Positions 24,361 through 35,984 of a DNA stretch of 64,000 bases are shown here, in pieces (the stretch's first letter is position 1; each line of letters begins with the position of its first letter). Source of the DNA: Blakeslea trispora (lineage: Eukaryota; Mucoromycota; Mucoromycetes; Mucorales; Choanephoraceae); NCBI GenBank assembly GCA_025331445.1, contig JAIWNE010000008.1, positions 444,001-508,000 of the forward strand, written 5' to 3'. The position numbers were made by a program, and so were the translations under genes. The notes under the pieces were generated by a model, which worked only from the letters and a program-made list of their open reading frames with translations, was not told where the DNA came from and did not search any database.

Positions 24361-25460
24361 AGATGTCTCCTTTATTCCTCAAAAATTCAATAAACGAAGT
24401 TTTACTTTTATAAAGCAAATTATTATCTATACCATTGGAATAGCATATTATTGTTTCCAAGCATTTTAAGCTTTGTTTGATGGTGAGAGCAATCTAGGTT
24501 TATTGCTTGTTTGACAAACTCTCTATTTCTCGGTCAAATTAGATCAACAACAAATCGCAAATAATTAAACGAATAAAGGTATTTCCGAGCGCCACAGTTG
24601 GGTCTTGGGACTAATGTTTAGATTTGTTGCTAAAGTGGCTCAACTCGGCATGTTCAGATGTCAAGCAAAAAATCAGATATTGCCACACTGTAACACACGT
24701 AAAAAGACTTGAGTTTATTGCTTTGCCTTGAACTATATATGCATAGTAATGCTGGCTAGAGGAAGCAACTTACTGGTCAAAGATTGAACAAGCTGGTAAG
24801 ATATCTAAACTCAAACTCCTTATTACTTCAATGACACAATTACAAGTTTTACACTAACCTGTTTGAAAATACCAAAAGAAGGCTACAAAAAAAGAAAGAG
24901 TGATGCTTCAAAAAGAGTACATAGCAAAAGTCAATGAATAGAAATACAGAAAACTATATATGAGCAGTTTATGCAGCGAGTGGCACCTAAATATTAGCTT
25001 TGCAAAGCTCATAACCTGATCGAGATCATAAGCTGAACAGGTACGCTTCTCAAGTATCAGCAAGTCGAAAGGCTCAGCTGGCTCATTTTCTTCAAACCAG
25101 AAGCAAGTGTATATGTAAAGCCACTTCAAGGTTTTGAAATCAAGTTATGCTTTATTGTTAAATAAAGCCATTTTATCTAATCTAAATATCTTATTAAAGG
25201 TAAAATCTTATAGTTACACTCAAAACATTACAGATTTGATGCATCCACGCAGTCTAACTGTGGCTGGCTTTGCTTGTCAGGCTTAACCTAAAGAAAGATT
25301 GCAGCTCTTGATTAGTAAAGAGATACTGTATCTTCAGTGGAAGAGTTATGACATAAAAGAGTAAAGGAAACACTTTTTTTTAGTTACACCATAGCAGACA
25401 TAGTCAAAATCTAAAGTGTTACATAATCTAAAGTCGAGCTTGTTATTTCTTAATAATCGA
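24361..25460. other. Intergenic, no gene seen
   Basis: About 1.1 kb of AT-rich sequence up to the start of the inverted duplication. Only short frames without family resemblance are present. Confidence 0.5.
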
Positions 25461-25701
25461 CATGACAACATAAGCATTAGTCATACATGCCTAAACATCA
25501 ATTGCGGTAGCAGAAAAAAAAAAGGGAGAGAGAGAGAAAAAAAAGAAAAAGAAAAAGAAACACAGCAGGTGGAACGTGAGCATTGTTTGTGTGCATGTCT
25601 AATGGATTATGAATTCTGACAAAGATTTCGGGGTGTACAAAGGATTGCCAATTTTAGTATTTTCTATACCCCGCATGCACTCAGGAAGATCAAGAAAGAA
25701 G

Positions 25702-25772
25702 CGAGCTTACAGAGCAACGAGAGCAATGAGAGCAATGAGAGCTTACAGAGTTTGCAGAGTTTGCAGAGCTTG
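25702..25772 (+). repeat. Eight 9-bp AGAG-type tandem units upstream of the hydrolase gene
   Basis: Units begin with AGAG (first CGAG) every 9 bp: CGAGCTTAC, AGAGCAACG, AGAGCAATG twice, AGAGCTTAC, AGAGTTTGC twice, then AGAGCTTG. They end about 50 bp before the TATA box. The mirror copy is at 28514-28584. They could be an array of factor sites or simple slippage. Confidence 0.75.
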
Positions 25773-25823
25773 TTTCCTTTTTTGACTTTTTTTGTACTCT
25801 TTTTTTTTTTTTTTTTCAAATGA

Positions 25824-25831
25824 TATAAATA
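25824..25831 (+). promoter_or_regulatory. TATA box of left hydrolase copy
   Basis: TATAAATA, 79 bp before the ATG, preceded by a T18 run. The same box is present in the right copy (28455-28462, minus strand). Confidence 0.6.
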
Positions 25832-25909
25832 CAATCGACATTCTCTTTGTCTTTCATTCAATCAAACAATCACTTCTTCTTCTTCATCTTCTTCTCTTCT
25901 AGCTGAACA

Positions 25910-26602
25910 ATGCGTTTCTCTCTTGCTACTGCTTTCATCGGCGCTGCTGCCTTGATCTCTTCCGTCACTGCTGACCTCTACAACCGTCTTGATTTGAGCG
26001 ATGCTGCTTTCTTGTTTGTCGATCACCAAACTGGTCTTCTCAACTTGGTCCGCGACTACCACCCTGACGCTTACCTCAACAGCGTCATGGGTCTTGCTGA
26101 AACCGCCAAGTACTTCAATGCTACCACCATCTTGACTACCTCTCGTGAAGATGGCCCCAACGGTCCTATGCTCCCTGCCCTCAAGAAGATGTTCCCTGAT
26201 GCTCCCTACATTGCTCGTCCTGGTCAAATCAATGCTTGGGATAGTGAAGAGTTTGTCAAGGCTGTCAAGAAGACTGGCAAGAAGCAATTGGTTATCTCTG
26301 GTATTGTTACTGATGTTTGTGTTACCTTTGTCTCTTTGAGTGCTCGTAAAGCTGGTTATGAAGTCTTTGTCGTTACCGATGCCTCCGGTACCTTTGACGA
26401 AGCTGTCCGTACTGCCTCCTGGATGAGAATGCAAGAAGCTGGTGTTCAACTCGTAAACTGGTTCAGTGTTGCTTGTGAATTGGCTCGTGACTGGCGTACT
26501 GACATTAACGGTTTGGCTGCCTTGTTCTCTAAGCGTTTGATCTCTTACTCTCATGTCATTGACTCTTTCAATGGTGCTCAAGCCGCTATTCAAGCCAAAT
26601 AA
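25910..26602 (+). CDS. Secreted YcaC-type isochorismatase-fold hydrolase, copy 1
   Basis: 230 aa, no intron. Residues 1-21 (MRFSLATAFIGAAALISSVTA) form a signal peptide with a V-T-A cleavage site. The rest follows the bacterial YcaC family closely in block order: AFLFVDHQTGLL with Asp38, ILTTSREDGPNGP, YIARPGQINAW, and GIVTDVCVTF with the nucleophile Cys137. The fold hydrolyses amide or ester bonds in small molecules; the true substrate of YcaC proteins is not known. Codon bias is strong, pointing to high expression. The gene is identical to copy 2 and faces it across a 767-bp spacer. Bacterial origin by transfer, followed by addition of a signal peptide, is an inference. The minus-strand 261-aa frame over it is a codon-bias shadow. 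Confidence 0.92.
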   Translation: MRFSLATAFIGAAALISSVTADLYNRLDLSDAAFLFVDHQTGLLNLVRDYHPDAYLNSVMGLAETAKYFNATTILTTSREDGPNGPMLPALKKMFPDAPYIARPGQINAWDSEEFVKAVKKTGKKQLVISGIVTDVCVTFVSLSARKAGYEVFVVTDASGTFDEAVRTASWMRMQEAGVQLVNWFSVACELARDWRTDINGLAALFSKRLISYSHVIDSFNGAQAAIQAK

Positions 26603-26759
26603 GAATCTTAGAACCACAATCAAAGCATAAAGAACTATAAGTATCATAAGGGCATAGAAGCTCCCTTTCTATTTAAATTCATGTTATTGTTATCATTATC
26701 ATTATAATAAATTATTTATTTGACCATAAGAAAGAAAAAAAAAAGACTTTGCTCTGAGT

Positions 26760-27526
26760 TTATTTGCTACTACATCTTTTCTGTTTGACTTCCTCTTGTT
26801 TAATTTTTTTTTACACAATGTAAGCATCATTTCTGAAGATAGTTTGAGCTCTAAAATAAAAAGAATGTGGCAGTAAGAACCAAGAAGTCCGTATTAAAGA
26901 AAATTAAGGTTGCTTGCTTTCAAGTCCAAACTGCTTAACTTCGCAGTTTTAGATATTTTGTTCATTGCAAAGTAATGATTCCTAACTTAGATTTATGAAA
27001 GTGGAACTATTTCAAGCTGATCAAATTTTATCTTATTCTGTATTCTGCATCCCAAAGTCACTTACAAAATTATCGTAGTACCATCGTACCATTCTTAGCA
27101 TTTATTTCTCTCAATTCGGTTCACTCCCAAATCCCACGGCATTGTATTTTTTTTTTTTTCAGAACTTGTTCTGCTTTATTGATAATATCATTACCGACGC
27201 TTAGGCTCGTACCAAATTGACCGTTTTCTTTATATTTAACTTATTTTGACACTTCTTGTTTCAGTTGACAAAACTAAATTTATCTAAAGGCAAGACTAGA
27301 TGGAAAAGGCCATAAACATCGTAAGTTTACCAAAATGAATTCGGAACTGAATATCATTGATTGGATAAAAGTGCACCATAGAGTCCGAGTTAATAAAGAT
27401 GATCAGATGAAAGATATTCATTTAGTTGTGCAATTTAGACAATTTCTCTTTTACATTGAAACAAATTTGAAACAGCCATGAAAGCAACATACTTGATCAT
27501 TGTCATTCTTTTTGCTTTAATAATGT
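26760..27526. other. Unique spacer between the inverted arms
   Basis: 767 bp, AT-rich, without a gene-like frame on either strand. It receives the 3' ends of both convergent hydrolase genes and would form the loop of a read-through hairpin RNA. Confidence 0.7.
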
Positions 27527-28825
27527 ACTCAGAGCAAAGTCTTTTTTTTTTCTTTCTTATGGTCAAATAAATAATTTATTATAATGATAATGATAACAAT
27601 AACATGAATTTAAATAGAAAGGGAGCTTCTATGCCCTTATGATACTTATAGTTCTTTATGCTTTGATTGTGGTTCTAAGATTCTTATTTGGCTTGAATAG
27701 CGGCTTGAGCACCATTGAAAGAGTCAATGACATGAGAGTAAGAGATCAAACGCTTAGAGAACAAGGCAGCCAAACCGTTAATGTCAGTACGCCAGTCACG
27801 AGCCAATTCACAAGCAACACTGAACCAGTTTACGAGTTGAACACCAGCTTCTTGCATTCTCATCCAGGAGGCAGTACGGACAGCTTCGTCAAAGGTACCG
27901 GAGGCATCGGTAACGACAAAGACTTCATAACCAGCTTTACGAGCACTCAAAGAGACAAAGGTAACACAAACATCAGTAACAATACCAGAGATAACCAATT
28001 GCTTCTTGCCAGTCTTCTTGACAGCCTTGACAAACTCTTCACTATCCCAAGCATTGATTTGACCAGGACGAGCAATGTAGGGAGCATCAGGGAACATCTT
28101 CTTGAGGGCAGGGAGCATAGGACCGTTGGGGCCATCTTCACGAGAGGTAGTCAAGATGGTGGTAGCATTGAAGTACTTGGCGGTTTCAGCAAGACCCATG
28201 ACGCTGTTGAGGTAAGCGTCAGGGTGGTAGTCGCGGACCAAGTTGAGAAGACCAGTTTGGTGATCGACAAACAAGAAAGCAGCATCGCTCAAATCAAGAC
28301 GGTTGTAGAGGTCAGCAGTGACGGAAGAGATCAAGGCAGCAGCGCCGATGAAAGCAGTAGCAAGAGAGAAACGCATTGTTCAGCTAGAAGAGAAGAAGAT
28401 GAAGAAGAAGAAGTGATTGTTTGATTGAATGAAAGACAAAGAGAATGTCGATTGTATTTATATCATTTGAAAAAAAAAAAAAAAAAGAGTACAAAAAAAG
28501 TCAAAAAAGGAAACAAGCTCTGCAAACTCTGCAAACTCTGTAAGCTCTCATTGCTCTCATTGCTCTCGTTGCTCTGTAAGCTCGCTTCTTTCTTGATCTT
28601 CCTGAGTGCATGCGGGGTATAGAAAATACTAAAATTGGCAATCCTTTGTACACCCCGAAATCTTTGTCAGAATTCATAATCCATTAGACATGCACACAAA
28701 CAATGCTCACGTTCCACCTGCTGTGTTTCTTTTTCTTTTTCTTTTTTTTCTCTCTCTCTCCCTTTTTTTTTTCTGCTACCGCAATTGATGTTTAGGCATG
28801 TATGACTAATGCTTATGTTGTCATG
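27527..28825 (-). repeat. Inverted duplication, right arm (1,299 bp)
   Basis: Mirror of 25461-26759. The inner edge breaks at ACTC (27527-27530), the outer edge after CATG (28821-28825). No target-site duplication or terminal motif of a mobile element was seen at the outer edges. Confidence 0.95.
27684..28376 (-). CDS. Secreted YcaC-type isochorismatase-fold hydrolase, copy 2
   Basis: Identical 230-aa protein to copy 1, including the signal peptide, Asp38 and Cys137, with the same promoter elements and 3' sequence. Convergent orientation means that transcripts running through the weak AT-rich end and the spacer would contain both senses of the gene. The absence of any coding difference implies a very recent duplication, ongoing gene conversion between the arms, or an assembly artefact. 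Both copies look intact, so dosage increase is possible. Confidence 0.9.
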   Translation of the reverse strand: MRFSLATAFIGAAALISSVTADLYNRLDLSDAAFLFVDHQTGLLNLVRDYHPDAYLNSVMGLAETAKYFNATTILTTSREDGPNGPMLPALKKMFPDAPYIARPGQINAWDSEEFVKAVKKTGKKQLVISGIVTDVCVTFVSLSARKAGYEVFVVTDASGTFDEAVRTASWMRMQEAGVQLVNWFSVACELARDWRTDINGLAALFSKRLISYSHVIDSFNGAQAAIQAK

Positions 28826-31156
28826 CTACTTTGGGATAACTAAAGATAATCAAATCATATTGTGCATTTTCTTGTCATGTTCTTCATCTAAAAGATAAAA
28901 CAAATAGTTATACAAGATTGACTTTGTGTCTTGACATCATTCAAGTTGCTACACGTTTTTTTGAGCTTTACCTTTGATTATTAATTGTGTTCTCTTGATA
29001 GCCATGCACATTGTGTTCTCTTGATAGCCATGTACATTGTGTCAACTTACTAACATAACTGTCAGAGAATATCTATTAACTGACTAAACGATTTCTTAGA
29101 AAATCAACCTTCAGACCAATTGGCGTTATCAGCATGACAAATAACATTGGATATGTCTTGTAAACATGTTGCTTGTTGTTAGTTGCACAAATGTTTTGAT
29201 CAAACAACCAGATCAGTTGCCTAGTTACACAAAGTTTTTCAAGTCAAGTGCACTGTTTTTGTGTTTTGCTTAAACTCAAAGGGTTTAGAGTCATTGCTAA
29301 CGGTATTGGCATCAAGACCAAGTTATACAAATTGCTGATTTTCAAAGACAAGCTAAACTAAAATGTCAATTGTATCTCCAGTCAAAAAAGAGCATATGAT
29401 CAGATGATGCTGTATTTATCTCAACTCTCTGGCTCTTATACAGCAAGAGATAAGGCTCTGTTCTTGCCTTAGATTATTCGACAGCGAGAAGTACAATGGC
29501 ATGAAACCGAATCCCTGATGTTATAAGAAGAAAAGAACCTCAAAATAATTTGTCAATTGCTAAATCATTAGAATGTGCTTTAGTACTTTTGTCTTTATCC
29601 TTTAGTCGCTGTAGTAATATCATCAAGTAATAGTCAATTATTGCCGATAAGCTAATAGTAGTGGCTACAATAGTATTTTTTCCAACAGAGAACACGTACA
29701 CAAAGGCATATGCTGTTTTTCACTAAACCTATCTATTCCACCCTTTGACTTATAACCCTTTCCATTACTTTGAATAAATACTGCTTTAATATAGTTTTTC
29801 AAGACAAATGTAGGCTTTATCACACAACTTCCGTTTAAATTCCTGTTTATTCTCCGAACATTGCTTCAGAAATAAGCGCTTTACATATTGATACTTGGCA
29901 TCGAGTTGTGCATTCTAAAAAAAAAAAAAGAGCAGAAGGCAATGTCGATCAGAGTAACTCAAATATACCGCTTTGTTTCTTTTAGTATATCAACTACTTA
30001 CATATCTAGATCGTTCAATTACAACCAACAGTAGCTAGATGAGTGTTTTGAATGCTATTAAAGATTCTTTCGTTAAGCGCCGGGAGTTACTGTTTCAAGT
30101 ACTTTTATTAAGCTGTCTTTCTGTAAAAGAAGTGCGGTTACATCCTTTTTTTTTGAACCAATTTAGCTAAAAATTTACCAACCAATAACTAACAATGCAT
30201 ATCTGGTTGTTTGCAAAGTATGAGTCAAGTCTTGGTGAGATGGATCATTGATATGCTTTGCATTTATCTATGCTGTGTATTGTCACTATGACCTTCTTTT
30301 ACCTTTTGTTTTGCTCCTTGCTTTCTGTTATTTCTTACTGAAGCATTTTAATTCCAGGTCTTCAATTGAAGATGTCAGTGACTCTACTTCCTGTTGGCGA
30401 CTTTGTCTGTTCTCAAAAGACTTATCTAAATGTTCTCTTTAATGCCTCACCTCTTGATCTTGATCTACTTCCAAATAGCTGAAGCATATGAGTTTACGAA
30501 ATCTCATAATTTCGTAATCCAGACATTGTTCTACACTGTTAATATCCAAGATATTTGTTTTACCATGTAGAATGATTTAAGCTTATTTCACAAGTTGTCA
30601 TGAAAAGTGCTGATGGCAATATACACAAAAAGATAAAATAGAAGGTGTGGTCCATACAAGTACCATTCATTATAGTCCAAAATTACTTGTCCCAACTCAT
30701 TCTTTTAACAATAGATTTAATCAGCAGTGTAAATTACGCTAAAGAAAAAAAAAGTCATTCGATTTAAGAATGTCCAAGTGTCTTTAAGTAACAGTAAGGA
30801 TTCATCCCCCTCTCTTTTTTTTTTTTTAAATAGAAAAGAAAGGCACTAGGAATAAATATTGAATTTAGCATTTAAGGTTTGATTTAAAGCTTGTCAAGTT
30901 ATGACACATTTCTGTTTATGTTCCATTCTAACACATAATTCTCCCTCCTTTTTTTTTGAAAACTAATAAAGAGTAGTTGTGGTCAAGCTCAAAGAAAGGA
31001 AAAAGTCGGAACCCCTTCTTTATGTGTTCATTTGTAGAAAAAAGCATGTCTACACTGTATGTATATAGTTGACGCTTGTCACAGAAAGGGGGGGGGGCTC
31101 TAGTCAGAGGAGGTATCTAAAGAACAAGTCTTTTCTATTTGACTATTGTGTTTTGT
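28826..31156. other. Intergenic, no gene seen
   Basis: About 2.3 kb, AT-rich. It includes a 26-bp tandem duplication at 28984-29035 and a 10-G run at 31088-31097. Small frames have no supporting features. Confidence 0.5.
28984..29041. repeat. 26-bp tandem repeat, two copies plus 6 bp
   Basis: Unit starts ATTGTGTTCTCTTGATAGCC. The copies (28984-29009, 29010-29035) differ at one base (GCAC versus GTAC at the end). It lies just outside the right arm of the inverted duplication. Confidence 0.85.
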
Positions 31157-34156
31157 CTACCGAAATGAAGTCGTACGCACTAAACGAGAATAAGCAGATG
31201 AAATACTTGTACTTGTGGTATGACGATCAATAATCCAATCGTGTTTTAGTGCTTCGCGAGGGGTCAATCGCTTTGAGGGGTCCCAGCATAAACATCGTTC
31301 AACAAAGTTTATGAATACATCGTCATTACACTTGAGTGCTTGTCGAAGTGATCGACTGCCTGGCATACGTTTTTTCCCCTTTGAGTTGGGCACGATACGT
31401 GGTTGTCCAAGGACATCTAGACAGGGGTTAGCGAAAAAGAATTCGTTTTCTACTCTCAACATACCGAAAAACAGGTGTCTTCTTGAACATCGTTCCACTA
31501 GGTGTTTATCGGGAAGGCCCATGACCTCCATAATGCAGCTCAATTGTTCTTGCTCATTTTCGCCAGGAAATAAAGGCATACCGGTATATAGTTCTGCAAC
31601 AATACAGCCAACACTCCACATATCAATTGATTTGTGATAAGAAAGACCCAATATAACCTCGGGTGATCGATAAAATCTACTTTGAATATAGGTATAGACT
31701 TATGGAAAGAAGTTGTGAGTAAACCATCTTCTGTTTCACGTGACATCAATTTACCTCTTTCTGACTCTAAACAACTGCTGCCAAAATCAATCACTTTAAT
31801 TGTACTTTTAGCAGGATGTTTCAACATAATATTCTTTAAAGGAAATTAGAAATCATCAAATAATGATAGCAAAATAACCATCTTACCTCTGGCTTCAAAT
31901 CACAGTGAATCACATCATGATTGGCCAACATGAAGAGTGATTGAAGGATTTGTGTGATCATTCTATTCCCGAAAAATAGAAAGAGAGGTTAAATATTTGT
32001 AGGATAAACATAAGTTGCAACTCACTTTCTAATTAAACCAAGGCTGAACCCTCTAAAATGATTGGACTTGATGAATTCATATAGATTCATGCTTAAACAT
32101 TCAAATGCGATACAGAGGTGATTCCTAAAATGGAAATAATCAACCATACGAATGGTGTGGTGCAAGTCCTCTGGATCCCATTCAATGAGTTTCTTTAGAA
32201 TATTGATTTCAGTGATTCCTTGTGCGTGAAAACGCTTCTTGTTTCGGATCAGTTTGATAGCCACACGATTGCCTGTTTTGTGATCATAGCATTTGACTAC
32301 CTGACCAAACGATCCACGCCCTAACAGATCCAATATTTCGTACCGATAGGCCAAATGATCTTGTTTCACAACTTTGTAGTTACCATGCTCATCATCAAAG
32401 CCATGGTTTAATTCGCTTGTGCCCAAACCATACTTTGTCTGTGCATGAGGACCCACAAAATAGATGTCGCTAAAGTTGTAAATCTCAATCTGTCGTTCAT
32501 AATCTGACAAGTATTGGCCGTAATATTTCAATGAAGCTTCTGCACTTTTAGGTGACCGTGTTGCTCCTTCGACAAATGGATCGTTGGTTGTTGCAGCTGC
32601 CTTTGCATAGAGTGCTTCTATACTATCATGATGACTGGTTGTGCTCTGAAGACTGCTTTGGTTGCTGTTAGCAGAATGATTGTTAATTGGAGGGGGTATA
32701 TGGCTCTTGCCTTTATCTTTGGGCTTTGCATGTAGTATGGGATCGGAAGCGCTTATTTTAGATGATTTAAAGAAACTGTCAGATGCAGTTTGTTCTGTCA
32801 GGGCAGATAGCTTGAGTCGATTTTTACTGGTGGAAGGTGTTGTAGATGTACTCTGTCTAGGTGCTGGTTTCTTGGGTTGTATATTAGTAGGAATTGTCAA
32901 TTGAATAGGGTTTAATGTCATGGGTGGTAAATTAAGTGTTAATGATGGTGGAGGTGTAGCCAGACTGCCAGGTAAGGTCTTTATATAAAAACTAAGTCAA
33001 TTTCTTTCTCTTTCTCTCTCTCTCTCTCTTTTTTTTTTTTTTTAATTATTACCTTTCCTCTTTTACGACCTAATGTTGTCTGTTTATTTTCTAATGTTTG
33101 ATTTGCTTCTTCTTCTTGTTTTGATTTCTCTTGAGGATTCTCTTCTGCTTTGCCATCTTTTAGTTGTTTTGCTTTAGTTTCAGCCGCCACCAGCAGGTTT
33201 GAATGCTTGTCTCGTTGAATCTCTAATGCACGGATATCTTTCTCAATCAAGGCCAAATCATGACTGATATTCTTTGCGTATTCAGCTGTCGATAACTTTC
33301 GATGGAGACATGTTGTGTTGTCAGATGACTTTTTGAGACTACTTTTTCGAACAGGCGCAGTAGCCATCTGTTTGAGTGAACTTGTACGGGTGTTCATCTG
33401 TTGAAGTTTAGGTGCAGAAGGTAAAGGAGGTACTGCTGGTACAGAAGATGCAGCCAGACTGCTTGTGCGTGGTGGAGGTGGAGGTGAATAGGTAAAAGAT
33501 CGATGCTTCTTTTGATTCACATAACCCTGATAATCCGCTAGTCCATGGGCACTACTGACAGTCGACTGAGGAAGTGGAGGAGGTGAATTGGATTGTTTGC
33601 GTCGACTGGCAGCCAAGGCACTCGATGAGACTGAGCGTCTCGGCTTGGGATATGCATTCGTATGATTTGTTGAACTTAAACTTAGTTTTCGTTTGATTTT
33701 GTGTACGAAAGGCATGATGGATCGTTTTTCAGGCAATTGAGGTGGTTGATCCGAAGGCACGGGAGGAGGAGGAGAATGTAGTTTTTTAGAATGTTCACGC
33801 ATGGATTTAGATTTATGAATCGATAGAGGGCTCTTTTTGACAGGAGAGGCTGTTTGAATTGCTCTACGGTGAGATTGTTTGGGTGGTAATACAGGAGGAG
33901 GTGGGTAGGAGGTATTTGGATCAGATTGGCTGACGATACAGTCTTTATTATGATGATGATGAAGCCAATCTTGCTCACTATGGGTAAGTAAGTTTACAAA
34001 AGAAGGTAATCTTTTGGCTGATCCTGTAGTCCATTCTGGACTTATTGTGTTTGGCTTTGCATAATAAATATGAGGAGATGAGTGATGACGGCCATGCGTT
34101 GTGGTGGATCGAGTGAGTGGAGGTAGTTCTTGATGATAGAAGGATTCTGATGACAT
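31157..34156 (-). CDS. Class II DYRK protein kinase (Pom1/DYRK2-like)
   Basis: Dual-specificity kinase. Six exons join in frame: 34156-33053, 32978-32026, 31962-31887, 31833-31755, 31698-31465 and 31416-31157, giving 901 aa. Residues 1-370 are disordered with poly-proline runs (possible SH3/WW ligands), basic stretches and a coiled-coil near 290-350. Next come a NAPA-like block ([24 protein letters not shown]) and a DYRK-homology box ([20 protein letters not shown]), which mark class II DYRKs. The kinase domain shows [34 protein letters not shown], and an activation loop [13 protein letters not shown] with the autophosphorylated second Tyr. The tail after the kinase domain is short. In fission yeast Pom1 sets polarity and cell size; the role here is inferred from the family only. 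Confidence 0.93.
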
Positions 34157-35510
34157 GATCCCGGTTTACAAAAGAATTAGATATAAGGTATATTACAAAA
34201 TAAATAAAATAAGAGAAAACAACAGAATACACTGTTTCCCTTTTTTTTCTTTTTTCTTATTGCTTAAAGAGGAAAGGGAGTAAGAAAGGAGCGTCTGTTC
34301 AATAAAGTGTAATAATAATAAAAAAAGGACATAAAAGGTGGTAAACTTTTTTTTTTTTAAGTACTGATTTCGGGACTTTATTTTCGGTTGGGAGATTTCC
34401 TTTTTTGGATCTACTTCTTTTTCTTTTTTTCAAATGCCTCTCCTCTCTTTCTTCTATCCGTCTAAATTAGGAGAAAGCAAGAGAAAAAGGGAGAATTGGG
34501 TTCAAAAAATAGTTTTCGGAGAGCTTTAATGCCCTTCTTTAGGATACAAAGCCATTAGAATGGTATGTCTTAAGGGTTAAAGAAAACCTTTTTCTAAAAA
34601 AAGAAAGAAAACCTTAATTCAATACAATACTATTGCTTATATTGCCTGCAAGCTATTTCCATATTGCAAATAACAATAAAAAAAAAGGACCTTGTGAATA
34701 CTGCAGTAACTCCTTGCAAGACAATAAAATGGACTCTTTGTTTATGACAAGCTCTATTGTTTTCTTTACTTCTTTGTTCGTACAATTAATTGCATTCTTT
34801 ATTGAACTTAGTCATTGAAAGTTATGTATGGGTTAAGAGGATTTGTTTTTGTTTTTAGAAAGAGATTGAGCTGAAATAACTCTTCAAGTCAGCGCACAGA
34901 CCTTACGTAGGGCCACACAAAGACGATTCTTGACGACTGATTTGATTGTGTTTTCTAATAATGTTACACATAGAAACAATACATTTGGTTTGTTTGATAA
35001 CAGTCTCTATTGCCCTCTCAAGCCGATTGAGTGGTGGGCATTCTTTGGTTGGCTTGTACCAACAGGATGATGGTTCTCTATTTCTTTAGAAAGGTACATC
35101 TCTAGGACAGTATTAAAGAAAGAGCGGGGCAAGATACATCACTGTATTGAATTGGTTCATAGAGTACGAGGATAAATCAGACTTGAGGGGGGTCTAGGTT
35201 AGGCTCTTGTAACCCGCATTCACTTTCAAATATCCTTACTATTTGCTTGTGTTGCCATTCAGAATTTTAGGACTAAATTAAAAGGTCACTTTGTCTGCTT
35301 GAAAAAAATTACCTTTTTGAAGCTCTTACATATTTAGATGTAGTCCTGCTTCAGGCAAAGATCCTCTCCAACTATCTATTTAAAAGTCCGCGATTTTTTG
35401 GGTAAAAAAAAAAACCTCTCATGCAAAAAAAGAATGAAATGCACAGTTTTTTTTTTTTTAAAAACCGATATCTTTTTTTTTTCTATATATCTGACATTAT
35501 TGAAATAACC
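34157..35510. other. Intergenic between DYRK kinase and PPxY protein
   Basis: About 1.35 kb containing both upstream regions of divergent genes. It has A/T runs and a long pyrimidine stretch near 34400-34460. No gene is supported. Confidence 0.5.
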
Positions 35511-35897
35511 ATGGCTGACAAGAATATCACAAACCAGCTAGACTCATTTTCAATATCGACTACAGAGGAAAGAATTTCAAGGCAACTTGAGGCCACGCAC
35601 TTGAACAAGCCACCTTCCATTTTCCAAGTACCAGATGAGCCACAACCACAACCACAACCACAACCACAAGCATGGCAACCAAAATTAACTGAAGAAGAGG
35701 CAAAAGACGAAGGTTGGGGTGATGGACCACCCAGCTATACGAGCATTTCACAGGGCACTTATTTTGGGTTCAACTCTATTCTTCAACCCACTCTTTTCCA
35801 ACCTGCTACACCTTCTTCACAAGCATTCAGTCAGTTCAAGCATCAACCAGTTTCATTTGTTTCTGCAGCTGCTCAACATACTAAATCCTCATCTTAA
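35511..35897 (+). CDS. Small hypothetical protein with a PPxY motif
   Basis: 128 aa, no intron, start ATG at 35511 in good context (ACCATGG). I do not recognise the family. The N-terminal half is polar with a QPQPQPQP repeat (near residues 45-52). The centre has an acidic stretch EEEAKDEGWGDG followed by GPPSYTSIS, a PPxY motif of the kind bound by WW domains of Nedd4/Rsp5-type ubiquitin ligases. The C-terminal half is Ser/Gln/Phe-rich. No membrane segment or signal peptide. An adaptor for ubiquitin ligase is a possible role, inferred from the motif alone. It is convergent with SEC24, 87 bp away. Confidence 0.65.
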   Translation: MADKNITNQLDSFSISTTEERISRQLEATHLNKPPSIFQVPDEPQPQPQPQPQAWQPKLTEEEAKDEGWGDGPPSYTSISQGTYFGFNSILQPTLFQPATPSSQAFSQFKHQPVSFVSAAAQHTKSSS

Positions 35898-35984
35898 TCC
35901 CCCCTATGATCTTTTTATTAAAAAAAAAAAAAGAGATTTCTATTTATTTATTTATTTATTCATTGTGATCATTAGCATGGGGTT

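Larger units (their letters stand above)
25461..26759 (+). repeat. Inverted duplication, left arm (1,299 bp)
   Basis: Reverse-complement copy of 27527-28825. Paired positions always sum to 54286 at the arm ends, gene starts and gene stops, so there are no net indels. The coding frames on both strands translate identically, and the arm ends also match base for base where read. The arm includes promoter, gene and 3' end. Confidence 0.95.

Noticed and set aside
25862..26647. 261-aa minus-strand frame over the hydrolase gene (and its twin at 27639-28424)
   Set aside because: Codon-bias shadow of the YcaC-type gene; the sense frame has signal peptide and active-site motifs.
25461..28825. Idea that the inverted arms are terminal repeats of a transposon
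   Set aside because: The spacer has no transposase and the outer edges show no target duplication or terminal motif.
28984..29041. CRISPR-like or satellite array
   Set aside because: Only two 26-bp copies without spacers; a simple tandem duplication in a eukaryotic genome.
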